Translations under genes and position numbers: made by a program | Notes under the pieces: generated by a model | Databases searched by the model: none | What the model saw: only the letters and a program-made list of their open reading frames with translations | Told to the model about the DNA's origin: nothing | Origin: Buxus sempervirens | Lineage: Eukaryota; Streptophyta; Magnoliopsida; Buxales; Buxaceae | Assembly (NCBI GenBank): GCA_947561395.2 | Contig: OX387188.1 | Location: 40,915,942-40,979,941, forward strand | DNA length: 64,000 nt | Direction: 5' to 3' | Shown: positions 40,455 to 53,330 of the stretch, one piece after another | How the letters are laid out: every line of letters starts with the position of its first letter | Numbering within the stretch: the stretch's first letter is position 1

Positions 40455-43400
40455 GTAGTGATATTGCTCATTTTAGCAAGAATGCAATTTTGTTGAGAGA
40501 AAGAGGAAGAGGAGGGGTGTGCGTGCGTTGCCTGTATTATTGGTATGTATGTAAATTCAGATTGTTCTTGTGAGCAACAATTTTTAATTTAAGCTGTAAT
40601 TTGGCATTTCAAGATCTTGAATTTTATGATACATCTATGCAAATATTTGTGCTCTGACTTGTGATGGCAGGGCTTGTTTAGTCTCTGCACCCAACTACTA
40701 ATGGAATATCCGGAATGCGCATCCTGTTGACAAGCTATGGCCTATCAGGTGGATTTAGCATTTTTCAGTTTTATGTTAGGTGATAGGATAAAAATATGGT
40801 ACCACAATACTCTGAATGGGTGCATCCTTTGTGTCTTTAAGTGTACATTTTTGTGTACGGATAACTAAAACTCTCGTGGAGAAGAGGAAGGAGATTGAAG
40901 TGCTTTTAGCTGCTGAAAGCTGTTGCAAGAGATATCAGATTTTCCAGTATCATAACAACCGGGTAAGGCAAGTTGAGTTCTACTTGGTGCCCACATAGTG
41001 AGGAAATGCGTATGTACTCAAATGCATGGGTCTCTGTCGTTGGTGGACAGGATGGATCGCGTTCGCTAGTCTTGGAACTCCGTCAGTCTTGACTAGAAAG
41101 CAGGACTCGTGCAAAATGATTCTGAGGGCACATTTCAGTTTAAAGCATGTTTGTAAATCCTTTCAGAATCCCTGTAGGAAGAAGCGACAATCTAAGATTT
41201 TCCTGCTGGAGGTGGTCACCATCTGATGCTTCTGAGCATGCGAGGTTACTTGGAAGAATCTACAGCACTCTCTAATTTCCTCTCAAACATAAATAAACTT
41301 GCTGCGAACCATCTCAACAACGCGATACAATAGCATGGATGAGCTTCAGGATCTAGCTCCTGGTTCGCAGCTTTCAGAGCCTTGGTGTTGGATACTATAG
41401 CATGGATGAGCTTCAGGATCTAGCTCCTGGTTCGCAGCTTTCAGAGCCTTGGTGTTGGATACTGGACATAACTCCTATCTGCATTTGCTTATTTGGAGAC
41501 TCTGGTCGTAACCCCTACCTACATCTGCTTATTGGGAGCCACCCGAATTAGGAAAGCCCCTCAATTGTAGTAGTCTTGCGGTTCGGGCAGATTAACTGGA
41601 AAAAAGGCTGGGATGTGTGGTAGTTATGGTTCAATCTGAACATTCTGCAGCGGGGAGGAAGGCACTATGGACGCACACCCCGGGGGGTTCGGCCATGCTA
41701 ACTCCCCTATAGAGACGACGGTATATTAAAACTGTAAAATTGAAAGCATACCTTTGATGTTGTCTTTGTAATTAAGTGTTCAACTATGCCATTTCATAGG
41801 AAAATTGACATTTTTTACGTTTGTGGTCTGTGACTTTGTGGTCAATTTCAAAGCCCGGATATCCGATAAGAAGATGGATTTTGCTGAAGCTATTCCTTTT
41901 TAAGAAATCTATTTTATTCTTCTCGGTATGGCCATCTATAGGATATCTGGAAGGGCATTAATTTCTTGTAACTTGTTCATGGGAAACCTGTGCCCTGCCC
42001 TGCATATTCGGTATTCAACTTGTGCAAAGTAATTATTTTTAAGAATTAAAAAATGGGAAATTTTTTACAAAATCATTTCTTCGACTACAGCAAATCAAGG
42101 ACCTGTAGCCATCGAAAAATCTTTTGCGTAGGGAATTTACATGAGAATCATTTTTTTTAAGGTACTTGACGAAACAAACAGGTGGTTGGCTTCTGAAACA
42201 TGATTTGATTGCCATATGAGAGGTAATTTTCCTTTGACATAGCTAAGAGAGCCCCTTCGGTTCTTGTTCAGAAAATAGTTCTCCTTTGGATTATATCTGG
42301 ATGGGTTTGGACACGCAGATTATCAATTGCAACCATAGACCTGATGCCAACGTGTTTCAACCAGGAATAAACAAGAACGCTTGAGCAGAATGTACAGAAT
42401 GTGCGGGTGTCCCATTGCATTATAAATATGTATGTCTGCTCAGCTCATTCCACAACGGACTTCCCTGTTTGGCCGGATTCTTTCACCACTGGCGCGAAAG
42501 AGCAAGTTATGCATAATAAACCAGAAACAGAGATGCAAACCATATATCCAAAATAACAACTGCAGTGCGAGAGAGAGCAATTCAACTGGACATATTTTAG
42601 CCACCTCAGATCAATGTGAACAGATTCAACCATGATAGATCAAAGCATACAAACATGAATCAAGCAAAAAGACAAACAGGAAAATAGAGAAGCTAATTAT
42701 AATCCCGATTACTGTGAATTAACAGATACAACTCAAGGGAGTAGTCCATCTCCAAAATTTAGTTACCAGTCCAAGTAATTAGATTGGCCAAGAAAGGATG
42801 TCCATGGATAATTAAATAGATTTTCAGAACTGAAGAGGAATCATTGACTATCTACTGATCCTATGAAAATTTGTTTTTTAACTCAGAGCCACCTATGAAA
42901 GCAGTGAATAGAATCAGAATTCATAAGTGCCTTTCAGCTAATATACAGGAAAGTTACCGTTTAAAGAGTTCTGTACTCTTATTATATGGAAAACAATTGT
43001 TACATGTCATGAAAATGAAAGCTCGGAAGTAATATATTTTCCTTTTTATTGTATTGATGAATTTTTGCCATGATTTGACCAAAATTGACTAGTTTTCAGT
43101 TCTCGCTTAAGTGCCATACGAATATTTTGCAGCAGATATTGACAGAATAATGCCTACAATTAGTTATTCTCCTTTCTATTTGACAGAGCAATTATTCTCA
43201 CAAAATACTGAAAATTATTCTGCACTTATCTTGAAGTCAATTTATCCTCAAATCATATGAGCAACTCATGATGAAAATCATCTGAGGCAAGTCAGTTAAG
43301 TAATAACATCAACTACCACCAAACAGAAATTAACACAATCAAATTATATTTCACATGTAAACCCCAACACCATTGCACAACATTTAGAATATACCTTCAA

Positions 43401-44967
43401 ATTATAAGAACCATGCTCCATTTTGTGTTGGTTTAGTTGTCCGTGTCTTTCTCAAGACTTTAAGAAGAAAAGAAGTCTCATTAGTAATATTATTGTTTGC
43501 TTATACATCATAGAACCACTGCAGTTGAATCAATCTATTTTATGACCTATGGAGGCCCTTCCAAATCTCCATGAGGTGCGCTTATTCTTAGTAAGCACCT
43601 ACTTACTACAATTCAACCACCAATCAGATGAAATCATGAACAATGTAAATAATTGTCAAACTCTCTCAAACTAAGACAACTTAATTTGGAAATAACCACA
43701 TCTCCTTTGTCCCACAGCTACAACTCTTTCAGCACAAGAAACACCACATTTATTCTCCATGTTACCATTACTCCAAATTTTGAAATGGACCATGTGACAT
43801 TCTGTCTAGGTGCTTGATCTTGCTATTCAAATGACTATCCAAATGAAACCTCAAGTTCAAGAAAAGGTTAGATTATTCTCTGATCTACTGACCTTTCAAC
43901 ATGATATTTTGCAAGACAAATACATAATATTACTAATTATAATGACGTTAGGAAAACAATGCAAAATCATCAACATTGAAAAAATTGACAATTGTCTTAT
44001 GATGACATAATTGACCATCTTAGGAAATCTAAACGAATTCTCAAGAAGAAAATTACTATTTTAATGCAACAGATACGATTACAAATCAGTCTGATTGCTT
44101 AGATTACAAACTTAACCCAAATTGAGTTTCCAGAACACCAATTGGAATCCAACAGTGTCAGACATCAAACTGGTCAACCCAACCAAGAATTGAATCAGAC
44201 CCTCAAACCAACTCTTAAATTAAAGACTTCACAAAAGACTTTATGGATTACAAAAGGAAAAGATATATGTATTAAGTTACACAATATATGGGAGTGCATA
44301 TGTTGGTTTTTGGCGTGCTGTCATTCACTTATTTTGCACTTTCATAAACCAAAGAAAATCTAAGAGTAGAAAATCCTACCAAAACCGATGGTAGGATTTT
44401 TATTTTATTTTTATAATAAAACTGATGGTAGGATAATAGCTAAGACTGAACATAATTGCACAACTAGTTCTATGCTAACATCTAACTGCAATAACAATAG
44501 CAACAAAATGCTTTATTCCAACAAGTTGGTCAACAACCCAATTCCTGATCTCCCGTTCCAATCTATCAAAGACTGAACTTCCAGATTATGTATATTCTAA
44601 CCGTTTTCCACATATATTCCCAAGTATTCTTTTGGGTACTTTTCAAGTCCTAGATCTTTCATCTTACATCATGTACACCTGAACCTTTTAAGTATCCTTT
44701 TAGATTTTTCAACATGTATTGTTCTTAGTGTACTTCTATTTAAACACTAATTGGTACTATTAATAGGAGCACTAAAACCATTCATTCCTTCCATTATATT
44801 TCGTAGTCCTATTGTACATCCATCACAACATCCTTGTTTGAGACACAATTGCCGATATTATACTCGATACATCACAGCATGCATAATGCTTAAGAATCAC
44901 TTTCTACTTGATGCATCATAGCAAGCCTAATATTTTGGACTCATCTTCCCATTTATGTCATCCTACC
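40455..44967. other. Intergenic region downstream of the PPR gene
   Basis: Begins with the PPR 3' UTR. It contains a 67-bp tandem duplication at 41325-41464. From 41500 to 44967 it is AT-rich with no recognisable exon, RNA gene or strong repeat. Confidence 0.55.
41325..41464. repeat. 67-bp tandem duplication, two copies
   Basis: tagcatggatgagcttcagg at 41331 recurs at 41398 and the copies stay identical to ttggtgttggatact. Young duplication in the PPR 3' flank. Confidence 0.95.
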
Positions 44968-45294
44968 CAAGGTTTACAGTTTCGGCGGCATGTCGTGGCG
45001 TGCCGCCGAAATTTCGGTTTTTATGCCCCCAGCGATGCGTTTCGCTGGGGAAAATCGTCAATTTGCATCGTTGGCGAAATGGACCGAAATTTCGAATGAA
45101 ACGGGCGGTGTGCCGAGCGAAACGGACCGAAACAGGCAAAACAGAAAAAAAATGTAAATTTTTTTTAGCGAAACGGAACGGCGTGCCGTCGAAATTTCGC
45201 CGAAATCCAAAAAAACATAATTTTTTATTTTTTTTGTCCATTAAAAATTTTCCGGCGTTTCGTGCCGCCCAGGGCACCGAAACTTAAAACCTTG
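44968..45294. mobile_element. hAT MITE, CAAGG family, copy 2 (intact ends)
   Basis: Ends CAAGGTTTACAGTTTCGG and (complement of the right end) CAAGGTTTTAAGTTTCGG, with an exact 8-bp target duplication atcctacc at 44960-44967 and 45295-45302. CAAGG fits hAT YARNG. The interior is built of cgaaacgg/ccgaaattt motifs in both orientations, so it can fold on itself. ORFs inside it on both strands are by-products. Confidence 0.88.
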
Positions 45295-45735
45295 ATCCTA
45301 CCCTAACTCTATATGCAACATCGTCATTAATATCCCATCCTTGTAGACAGCATATCCAACAAAAAGGGACTAGAAACATTTGGAAATCTCTTGGTTCTTG
45401 ATTTTTACCATTGCTTCATCCGTATTGCATTTTGAGAAAACTACCAAAACAAAAGTATTATTTATTAATTAAGAAAATTTCTCATGGAATAATTAAGGCT
45501 TCATGGTTAAAAAAATCACTCATGGTGTACATGATAAAATTGCAAATTTATGTATTAGATACTAAAAAGAAACAAATGTTCAACATAAATTATTTTCTGA
45601 CAACCAAAATGGTGCTAATACATTTCTCACACTTGGTTTTGCACACATAAAATAATTCACAAACAGCAGTAAAATTGGATATCATGAATCAAATAAGACG
45701 CAAATAAATTGCAAAGCAAGAAGGCAGAAACTCAC

Positions 45736-47892
45736 CTCTTGCTGAAGGCGGAAGGACAACAACATGCATAGTTGTATTGTTGGGAGGAAGGTGCAAACGA
45801 AGGGGATAAAGGTTTCCATTCAAGGGATTTCGAGAACAGACCAGAATATTTTGAAGACCGGTCTCCTCCTCCAACTTGTGAGTCAATTCATCCACCTCAT
45901 TCCCCTTGAAAGTGAAGAACGAAGGATTGATAGCATCATCCACATCACCATTGTCATCAGCTATTTTGTAGTGGATAGTCCGACCATCAGCTTTAATTGG
46001 TGAACCAACAAAGGAATCTCTTGACTGCCAGTAAAAAGTTAACAAAGCATTATGCATTGGTTTTTGAATTCGTTAGTGAACTTCCCATTATGATTTACAA
46101 ATTACAGCAGATCACAAAGAAAGGCTATTGAAGAAACAAAAAGCAAACCCAACATCTTGAAAAGTGAAAGCACGAAACCAAACCTCTAGTCTAGCGAATC
46201 TGGGGGATTTAATCGATAGCATAGAAGGTGAACAGGGTTCAGAAGCTGCAGATTTCGATTCATGGCTGGCTGATTGAACTTGTATATCTACAACATCAAC
46301 ATCCCACAGAATCCAATCTTGGGTGGCCGTTCTATGAGGGATATCGTGAGTGATGGAATTCCTCCAAGGAGGCAGCCCGCCATTGGCGCGTAAGAAATTC
46401 CCATAACGAGTCTTGAACTTAACCTGAAACCCATCTCTTATGGGCTCCCATTCCACAGAGGAGTCCAATCGTCTCGGCAGAATCTGATGAACCTTCTTCC
46501 CCGTCATTCCAAGAAGGAAAGGGACGTTAGATGCTGCCAGATACTTCCCGTAACAGCTCTTAAGGCGAATAACGCTGGTCCCTTCCACGAATTCAACAAT
46601 CCACATCGCTCTTCTCGATGTACCATTGCGATCTTGGCAGACTGACTCCTCGTCTTCCTCCGCGAGTAGGTATTTGTCATGGTGGCTCCTAAGACGAACG
46701 GCTTTCGCATTGCGGAACAGGTCCATTTCAGTCTGGGACAAAGAAACGGATCCAAATATGTAATTATTAAAGAAACTTAGAAAGAAATCATTGAGAGATT
46801 ACGTAATACCTGAATACAACCAAACTTTATTAAAGAATCGTAGAAAGAAATCTACTGAGAGAAAGAAAAGAGAGATTGTTGGGTTCCTTTCCACCAAACT
46901 CTCTCTTTTCCTCTCTGTAATCGTCACAGGTGTAATGTGACTTGTTAATTAAGATTCAGTGAAGGAAAGGCTGTAATTAGAAGATAATGAACAAATTAAA
47001 CGACGGTTACAAAATTAGGTATTTTTGCGCCATCACAGGAGCGCCATCGTTCTATGGACATGAAATGAGCATGTATGATCGATGCCACATGTATGCAGAA
47101 CCATGGCCCATGCATGCGGATATGTATGATTATGGTGATGATGTATTGATTAAATACGATTTCGATTTCCAAGCCACAAAAGCTTCATATAATATGTATA
47201 TTCATATCCAAAAGAACTACAAAAAAAAAAAAAAAAGAAGCTGAAACAGTATCAGACTCGTTAAAATCTTGAAGAACCCTAATCCGAAAGAAACAAAAAC
47301 AGAGCTTACATACCTTCCTCGGAGAAAATCCAAGGAAACTATTTGACACAATCGACATGGGTGAGACAATCTCAGAATCGATAAGATCGCCGTTCATCGA
47401 AGAGGAACTCGACGGAGTAGCTTGGCGAGAAGACGACAACTCGTATTCTGGAATTTCAGTAGCGTCAACTTCCCAAAGAACCCAATCTTGTGTTGTACTC
47501 GTCTGGGGGACATCATGGGTGACCGAGTTTCTCCAGGGCGGTGTTCCCCCATTTGCACGTAAGAACTTCCCTGCACGAGTCCTGAGCTTCACCTGAAACC
47601 CATCTCGTACGGGCTCCCACTCAACGGACTCGTCCAGCTTTGTGGTCTGCAGAACCTTCTTTCCCGTCATGCCCAGAAGAAAAGACTCGTCGGAGGCCGT
47701 GAGATACCGGTCGTAAAAGCTCTTAAGACGCACCAAATTGGTGTTCGATTCCACGACCTCGACCGTCCATTTTACTCTGCGCGAAGATCCGTTGCGGCTC
47801 TGTCTGACTGTGTGCTCGTTTTCGTCGGCGACTAAGAACTTGTCGAGGTGGCTCCGGAGTCTAACGGCCTGGGCTTTGCTGAAGAACTCCAT
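45736..47892 (-). CDS. DUF569 (fascin-like actin-crosslinking) protein with two tandem domains; last exon unresolved
   Basis: A plant-specific protein of the DUF569/actin cross-linking-like group (as At1g27100). Exons: 47314-47892, 46184-46732, 45736-46024; the first two junctions are phase 0. Exon 1 encodes one beta-trefoil-like DUF569 domain (MEFFSKAQAVRLRSHLDKF, LLGMTGKKVLQT, WEPVRDGFQVKLRT, ANGGTPPWRNSVTHDVP). Exon 2, entered at gtcccag|actgaaATG, encodes a second (DLFRNAKAVRLRSHHDKY, ANGGLPPWRNSITHDIP). Exon 3 gives the C-terminal part (IHYKIADDNGDVDD, ELTHKLEEETGL, NPLNGNLYPLRLHLPPNN). A GT donor at 45735 suggests a further short exon that I could not place; without splicing the frame closes at 45689. 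Two separate genes are possible, since exon 2 has its own ATG (46726), but exon 1 alone would lack the C-terminal part. Function in actin binding is by family name only. Confidence 0.8.
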
Positions 47893-50447
47893 ATCAACGA
47901 TATATCGGAGAAGCGATTGCAGAAGGATACATCAAAGACGGCAGGTTTGCGTAGCTTTCCGCATTAAAATAAGTGGGATCAAAAGGTGAAAGATTTTGCC
48001 TGCTTTATGCCAGAAAAGGCACACAGGGGTCCGTTCTTCTTGTTCTGCTCTCTTGCTGATTAAAAATGGGAAAATAATTAGGGGGAAGTGGGAACTGAAG
48101 TCTAGAACTGCATCTTTGATTGAGTTGACGACGGTGTTGTTGACCGAAAAGACTCCACCCTGAACCTGGAGCTCTTTTTCTGTACAGCCGTTGTAATCGA
48201 TCCCATACTCCGACGGTACAGGAATTCGGCTTTTATCGCTGATTAAAAGTGAAAATTGTAGTCTACGGATGATTAGACATGGTCGCTTGTAGTTGTAGAC
48301 TTGTAGGTAAAGATGTTCGTGGGTCGAGTGAGCCACCCGATATGAACGGTCAATTGTCGGATTCGTCATCCATTGTTTGTCTACTAACCCACCTGATTGG
48401 ATCCATAAAAACATCCCACCAAAAAAGAAAAATGGATCCATAAAAGCCTGATAAAATTTTGGGTGGGTATAGTCATGGCACATACATGGAAATTATATAT
48501 ATATATATATTCACACGTGCGTACGCACGTACACATGCATGCAGGCCTAAAACCACACCTCTTGTATATGGGCTCTAGGCCCGTCTAATAATAATTGATA
48601 CGATAGAAGCATAAGGTATCAATTCTTTTTACGGACCAGAATCCTTAAAAGAGGTCTATGGGCTCATATGATATGCAAAATAGTTAACATCATCATTTAA
48701 TGAATTTTTTTTTTTTTGGGTAAGAAGTCATTGAATAAGCTTTTAAGTGATATCAACAAGCAACAAGTTTAACTTTCATATAAATAAGGTAGGTGTTTTT
48801 GAAAGTTTTAAGTAGTACCGGGTTGGGTCAAGTTGTGATGAATTCCATCTCAAATTCTCGATCAATTTAAAATTGAGATTCAGTCAACTAATTCTTGGTA
48901 ATTAAGAATTAGTGATACTTTTTAAAATAATTGGAAATCAGTGCCATTTTACTATTTAATCAACTAATTAAGAATTAGTGATACATTTTTTCCAAAAATA
49001 CCCCCAAAGACTTTGAAAGCCTTTGTACTCATTTAACGTACAAGTGAGGTTTGCAAGTCTTTTTTGAAAGAAATTCTTCACGAACATTAAAATGATACTC
49101 ATTTTTGCATTCGTCGCAAAAATGATAAAAGAGATTTAAAATTTTACTTCCTTTTTTTTTTTTTTTAAGAAATTCTTCAAGAACATTAAAATGATACTCA
49201 TTTTTTTTAAATGTTCGTGAACAACTACAAACTTTCATAAAAAAAAAACGTGAACAACTACAAACGCTATCCTTTTGTAGGGTTTGTAGTTGTTCAAATG
49301 CTATTTGCCTTTTTTTTTTACGGTATTCAAATGCTATTTGTTACACCGTCTTTTTTTTTTTTTTTGGTAACAATTTGTTACACCGTCTCTAATGTGAACG
49401 TGTAATTCTATCCATTTAATGCGGTGAAAGTTCGCACTTACAGGATCAAGGCCAAATCCACGGTCAAATCAGTTCAGATAATACAAGAGCCTCGGCACGT
49501 TGACTTTTACTTCGTCGTTCATTGCCAGCAACCCAAGTAATCTTTTGAAAAAGAAAAAAAAAAAAAAAAAACGGCTTCGTATCTGCTGGAGCGGCGAAGC
49601 TGTATGATCTAATGGACCGTCGTCTCCTCGCAGCGCACACGTGTATCACCTTTCACGGCAACTAACGGGTGTTTCACGGCGCACAAAAAAATAAAAATAA
49701 AACAAAGAGAAAAAGAAAAGGGATTCGAAGAGCCTAAGAAGGTTGGTCTTTAAGGAAGCGTGTTTTTTTTCTTGATTTTTATATTTCAAATCATATGAAC
49801 GAATAAACAATCTAAAATCACACAAATCAAGTGAGAACCTGAATTTGTTCTGTTTTAACAAAAATCTAAACTACGTTTGATTCAAATAATCGAGAGTGGA
49901 AAATGCCGAAAGGGTTCTTGGGTGAAAATACGTTGCCACACAAAAGAAGAAGAGCTTCAAGAAAGAGAAAGCCAAACAGAAAAGACGAGTAGACGCAAGA
50001 CTTTGGGTAAGCGTCGTCAAAACCTGAAACTACAAAGATCTAGGGTTTTTTTCGATACTTTCTTCTTTCTTTTTTTTTCTTTTTTCCTTTTTTACGCACG
50101 ACAGTCGAATGACGACGTGAATTCTCCGTCCGTCAGTTCATGTGATGAGATCTGTTACGGTACGCGTGGCGAGCATCAGATGTTTCAGCTTCAAGGCTCC
50201 AGCAGATTCAAAAGCCCCTCAAGATTCGCATCAATCAACATGACCAGTTCTACTGATCATCGAACCGTTTCGATTTGCAACGATCCTAAATGGCGCCATT
50301 ATACTCTTCTGCCCCAAGCTTTCCTGCTTTTATATCCTCATACAATTCTTCTCATCTTCTTTTAATGCACGCTGCAATTTCTCAAAGTCTCAGTTGGGGT
50401 TGGGGATTCACCAAATTGATTCACCATTACTGGTCACCTCAGAAGAA
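47893..50447. other. Intergenic region between DUF569 and LBD genes
   Basis: DUF569 5' flank on the left, LBD promoter and 5' UTR on the right (divergent genes). It contains a TA microsatellite (48487-48510) next to a 16-bp perfect palindrome, and a ~39-bp direct repeat (aagaaattcttcacgaacat at about 49068 and a near-copy at 49167). ORFs of up to 183 codons show no family features. Confidence 0.55.
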
Positions 50448-51492
50448 ATGACTGTTAAAGGTGGGACGAGCCCGGCCTGCGCTGCCTGCAAGTATCAGCG
50501 CAGGAAGTGCTCGGGTCAGTGTCCTCTCGCCCCTTACTTCCCTCCTGACCAGCCCAAGATTTTCCAAAACGCTCACAGGCTCTTCGGCGTCAGCAACATA
50601 TTGAAGATACTCAAACAGCTGAACCCCAGTCAGAGAATGGAGGCCATGCGTTCGATCAAATACCAGGCAAACATTCGGGATCGATTTCCCGTACATGGAT
50701 GCTGGGAAGTCATCTGTCGTCTCCAACAACAGATACAACAAGCTGAAGAGGAGCTTCATATTGTCAATACCCAGATCGCCATTTACAGGCAATATCACCA
50801 CCACCCCCATCAAGTCTCGTCTTCTGCACCTTCTTCACAATTGCAGCTGGGCATTGCGCCCACCCATCACAATGCTTTTCCAGCTTTCCATCACCACCAG
50901 CATTGCAATGATGCGGCCACGGAAGTTTCCCTTGCAGCACCACATCACTTTTTCTCCTTCAATTCTAGTTCTTTAATTGATTCAAAAGATAGCATTATGA
51001 ATCCTTTATGGGCTCAGCATCAGCCATACAGTAACAACAATGACAACATGAAGACTCCCGTCACAATTCAATCTCAATTGCTTTCTTCCCAGCCGCTTCA
51101 TATGCAAGAGTCAACAGTTCATATGCAAGAGGCAACAGAAGTAACTCAAGAATACGATGAGATAGCTCCATTTTTCGACACCATTGATGATAGACAATCT
51201 TACATAGACTCTAAGGAGGCCTATGACTCAAGGTATATGCTCTGCTTCGTATTAATTATCCCTTTGTTCGTATATAGATTCATAATGTTGGTTGCCAACA
51301 CAAATTTTAGCTAATTTTTCATTTTAACTACTTCCAGTTTTTGGTTCTTCATATTGCTTGCTTGATTATATTGTAATGTTTGTGTTCAGCCCAGAGTCTT
51401 CATTGAAGGAGACAACGGAGACAATTGAACATACCTCAGAGAATGAACTCAAGACTGCCGCAGCGTGTTTCAGTCTCACCAGTGTGAACTGA
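50448..51492 (+). CDS. LOB-domain transcription factor (LBD22/LBD27-like), two exons
   Basis: A plant-specific nuclear DNA-binding regulator. Exon 1 is 50448-51232 and exon 2 is 51390-51492; the intron splits an AG|C Ser codon and the product is 295 residues. The start MTVKGGTSPAC is chosen because it matches the conserved start of the LBD22/LBD27 group; an in-frame ATG 18 codons upstream exists. The C block CAACKYQRRKCSGQC (CX2CX6CX3C) is complete, followed by APYFPPDQPKIFQNAHRLFG, the GAS block with VHGCWEVICRLQQQI and a leucine/glutamine-rich coiled region. The C-terminal half is His/Gln/Ser-rich and typical of a variable activation region. LBD27 (SIDECAR POLLEN) acts in male gametophyte division; a similar role here is inference. 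Confidence 0.92.
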
Positions 51493-53330
51493 TGAATGAA
51501 TTGAGGAGAAATTAGCAAAGTCGCAAAGGTCAAGTTTATAAAATAAAATTATCAACTTGACTTTTCTACTTTGTCTATCAGTTGGGTTTTTGATCATAGA
51601 TTTTTAGTTATTTATTTATTTATTTTTAATCAATTTTGATAGACATACAGCACACTGTTGATAATTTTGTAGTTGATAATTCGTTTCTTCTTCGGTGTAT
51701 ATAAATAAGAGACACCAAAATAAAGAATAACAGTGACTTTTATATTGCTTCAAATTTAAGTTTAGAATGCTTCATTATTTTAAAACCCTGATGTTGATTT
51801 AACTTCACAATCTTATCATTGCAGGTGTTGTCCAAGCTTAGGCTCTCCAAATTACATAGTCAAGGTAGCTTGACTCATTTATACACTAACAACTCAACCC
51901 TGACATGGTAAAAGGTAACAAAATAGAAAATTTCCAAATTTAATAACAGTGAAAAAGAAATGAACATAATTTCATCTGGGCCCATTTCATTCATCTCTAA
52001 ACTGAATTGCCTTGTCACTTGTAAGTTGTAACACCCCAAAAAGAGGAAAAAAAGACAAAAAAAGAAAAAAAGAAGAAGAAAGTATTAATTCTTTGGCCTG
52101 AAATTTTTATCCTATGAAAAAGACCTTTTCAAGACTACATAAGAACAGGAATCACATAATGACATCTCTTGAATTTTTGAGAGATTGTATAGAAGTATTA
52201 AATAGTTCCCCACAATTTGGAATCATAGAAATCCTCCTCAAAACAAAACAAAGGAGTACCCAATACCGCAACACTGAAGTTCTGTATAGGGCAGCAAACC
52301 CATATACTCTTTCAGGTCTATGACATTGCATGGCTTTGAACAGCAAATTAACACAGACGTCTCTTATATTTTTTTCAGTTTCAATAGAACTCTATGACAC
52401 CGAAATAACTTGTAGAAGTCCCTATGGAACGTGATCCAAACCTCTTCTAAAGAAACACGTACATCGCTTATCTTTTGTCTGTCCCAATAGGATCGAAGAA
52501 TGGAATTATATGCATGAAGTGTATGACAGCTCAATAGCAACGACAATCAAAATGGGTTTCATAAACTTGTACATGCGAAACCATGGTCCTTGGTACAGGC
52601 TTTTATTTTCATACTTAAATGTGTGAATTTACCATGAATTTTGTTTTTTTTTTTGCTGAAAATGCATAAAATCTTACGAATGAAATGCTTTAGAACTTTA
52701 TTGTTTCATAAAGGAATAATGAAATAACGTTTAAAAATATAAACTTTTAGTTTGAAATGTGAGAGAAATTGAGTTTTGGACTGGACCAATCTCGGGCTTG
52801 AGGTTTTAGATTTCTAAGGTTAAGATGGATATCTTTGAGCTCAAAGTGTCTTGGCCTAGGCACAGATGAAAGCTATTTTATTAGTGTCCAAGTCCAAACT
52901 AAGCCTGTCCTAGTGCATCAGATCTCATGAAATCTTGTAAGTTGATGTTCTCTGTCTTTGGGAGAAAACAGGGTGATGAGTTGTGAAGCAAGGATTTCAT
53001 TAATAAACAGAATGATGATAAGCAGCATATTCCATATTATTTTAGCATATATGTTATTACTTACTGTTACTGGCCTTTCTATTGTTAAGCATAGTACAAT
53101 AGTTGGAATCCTCATTATATTTGTACAGATACATATCTCAGAAAAAAAGAGAGATCATCAAGAACAAGGGCTTATTAATTTCAAGGACTGGTTATAAAGC
53201 AGCTTCACCAGTTCCAATTGTTGGAAATATAAGTCTTACAAGCATCTCATACTGGGAATTTTAAGAGAAACAGCTACATACATTTTCCTTTATTGACAAA
53301 AAAATTACTCACTCTTATAGTGGACCACAT
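51493..53330. other. Convergent 3' flanks of LBD and BRUTUS-like genes
   Basis: AT-rich, no exon or repeat recognised. It should contain both 3' UTRs; no polyadenylation site was fixed. Confidence 0.5.

Noticed and set aside
44955-45287. Overlapping ORFs of 104-110 codons on both strands
   Set aside because: They lie inside a hAT MITE made of inverted cgaaa/tttcg motifs; openness on both strands follows from composition.
47932-48483. A 183-codon minus-strand ORF upstream of the DUF569 gene
   Set aside because: No recognisable domain, Phe/Ile-rich low-complexity parts, and it lies in the DUF569 5' flank.
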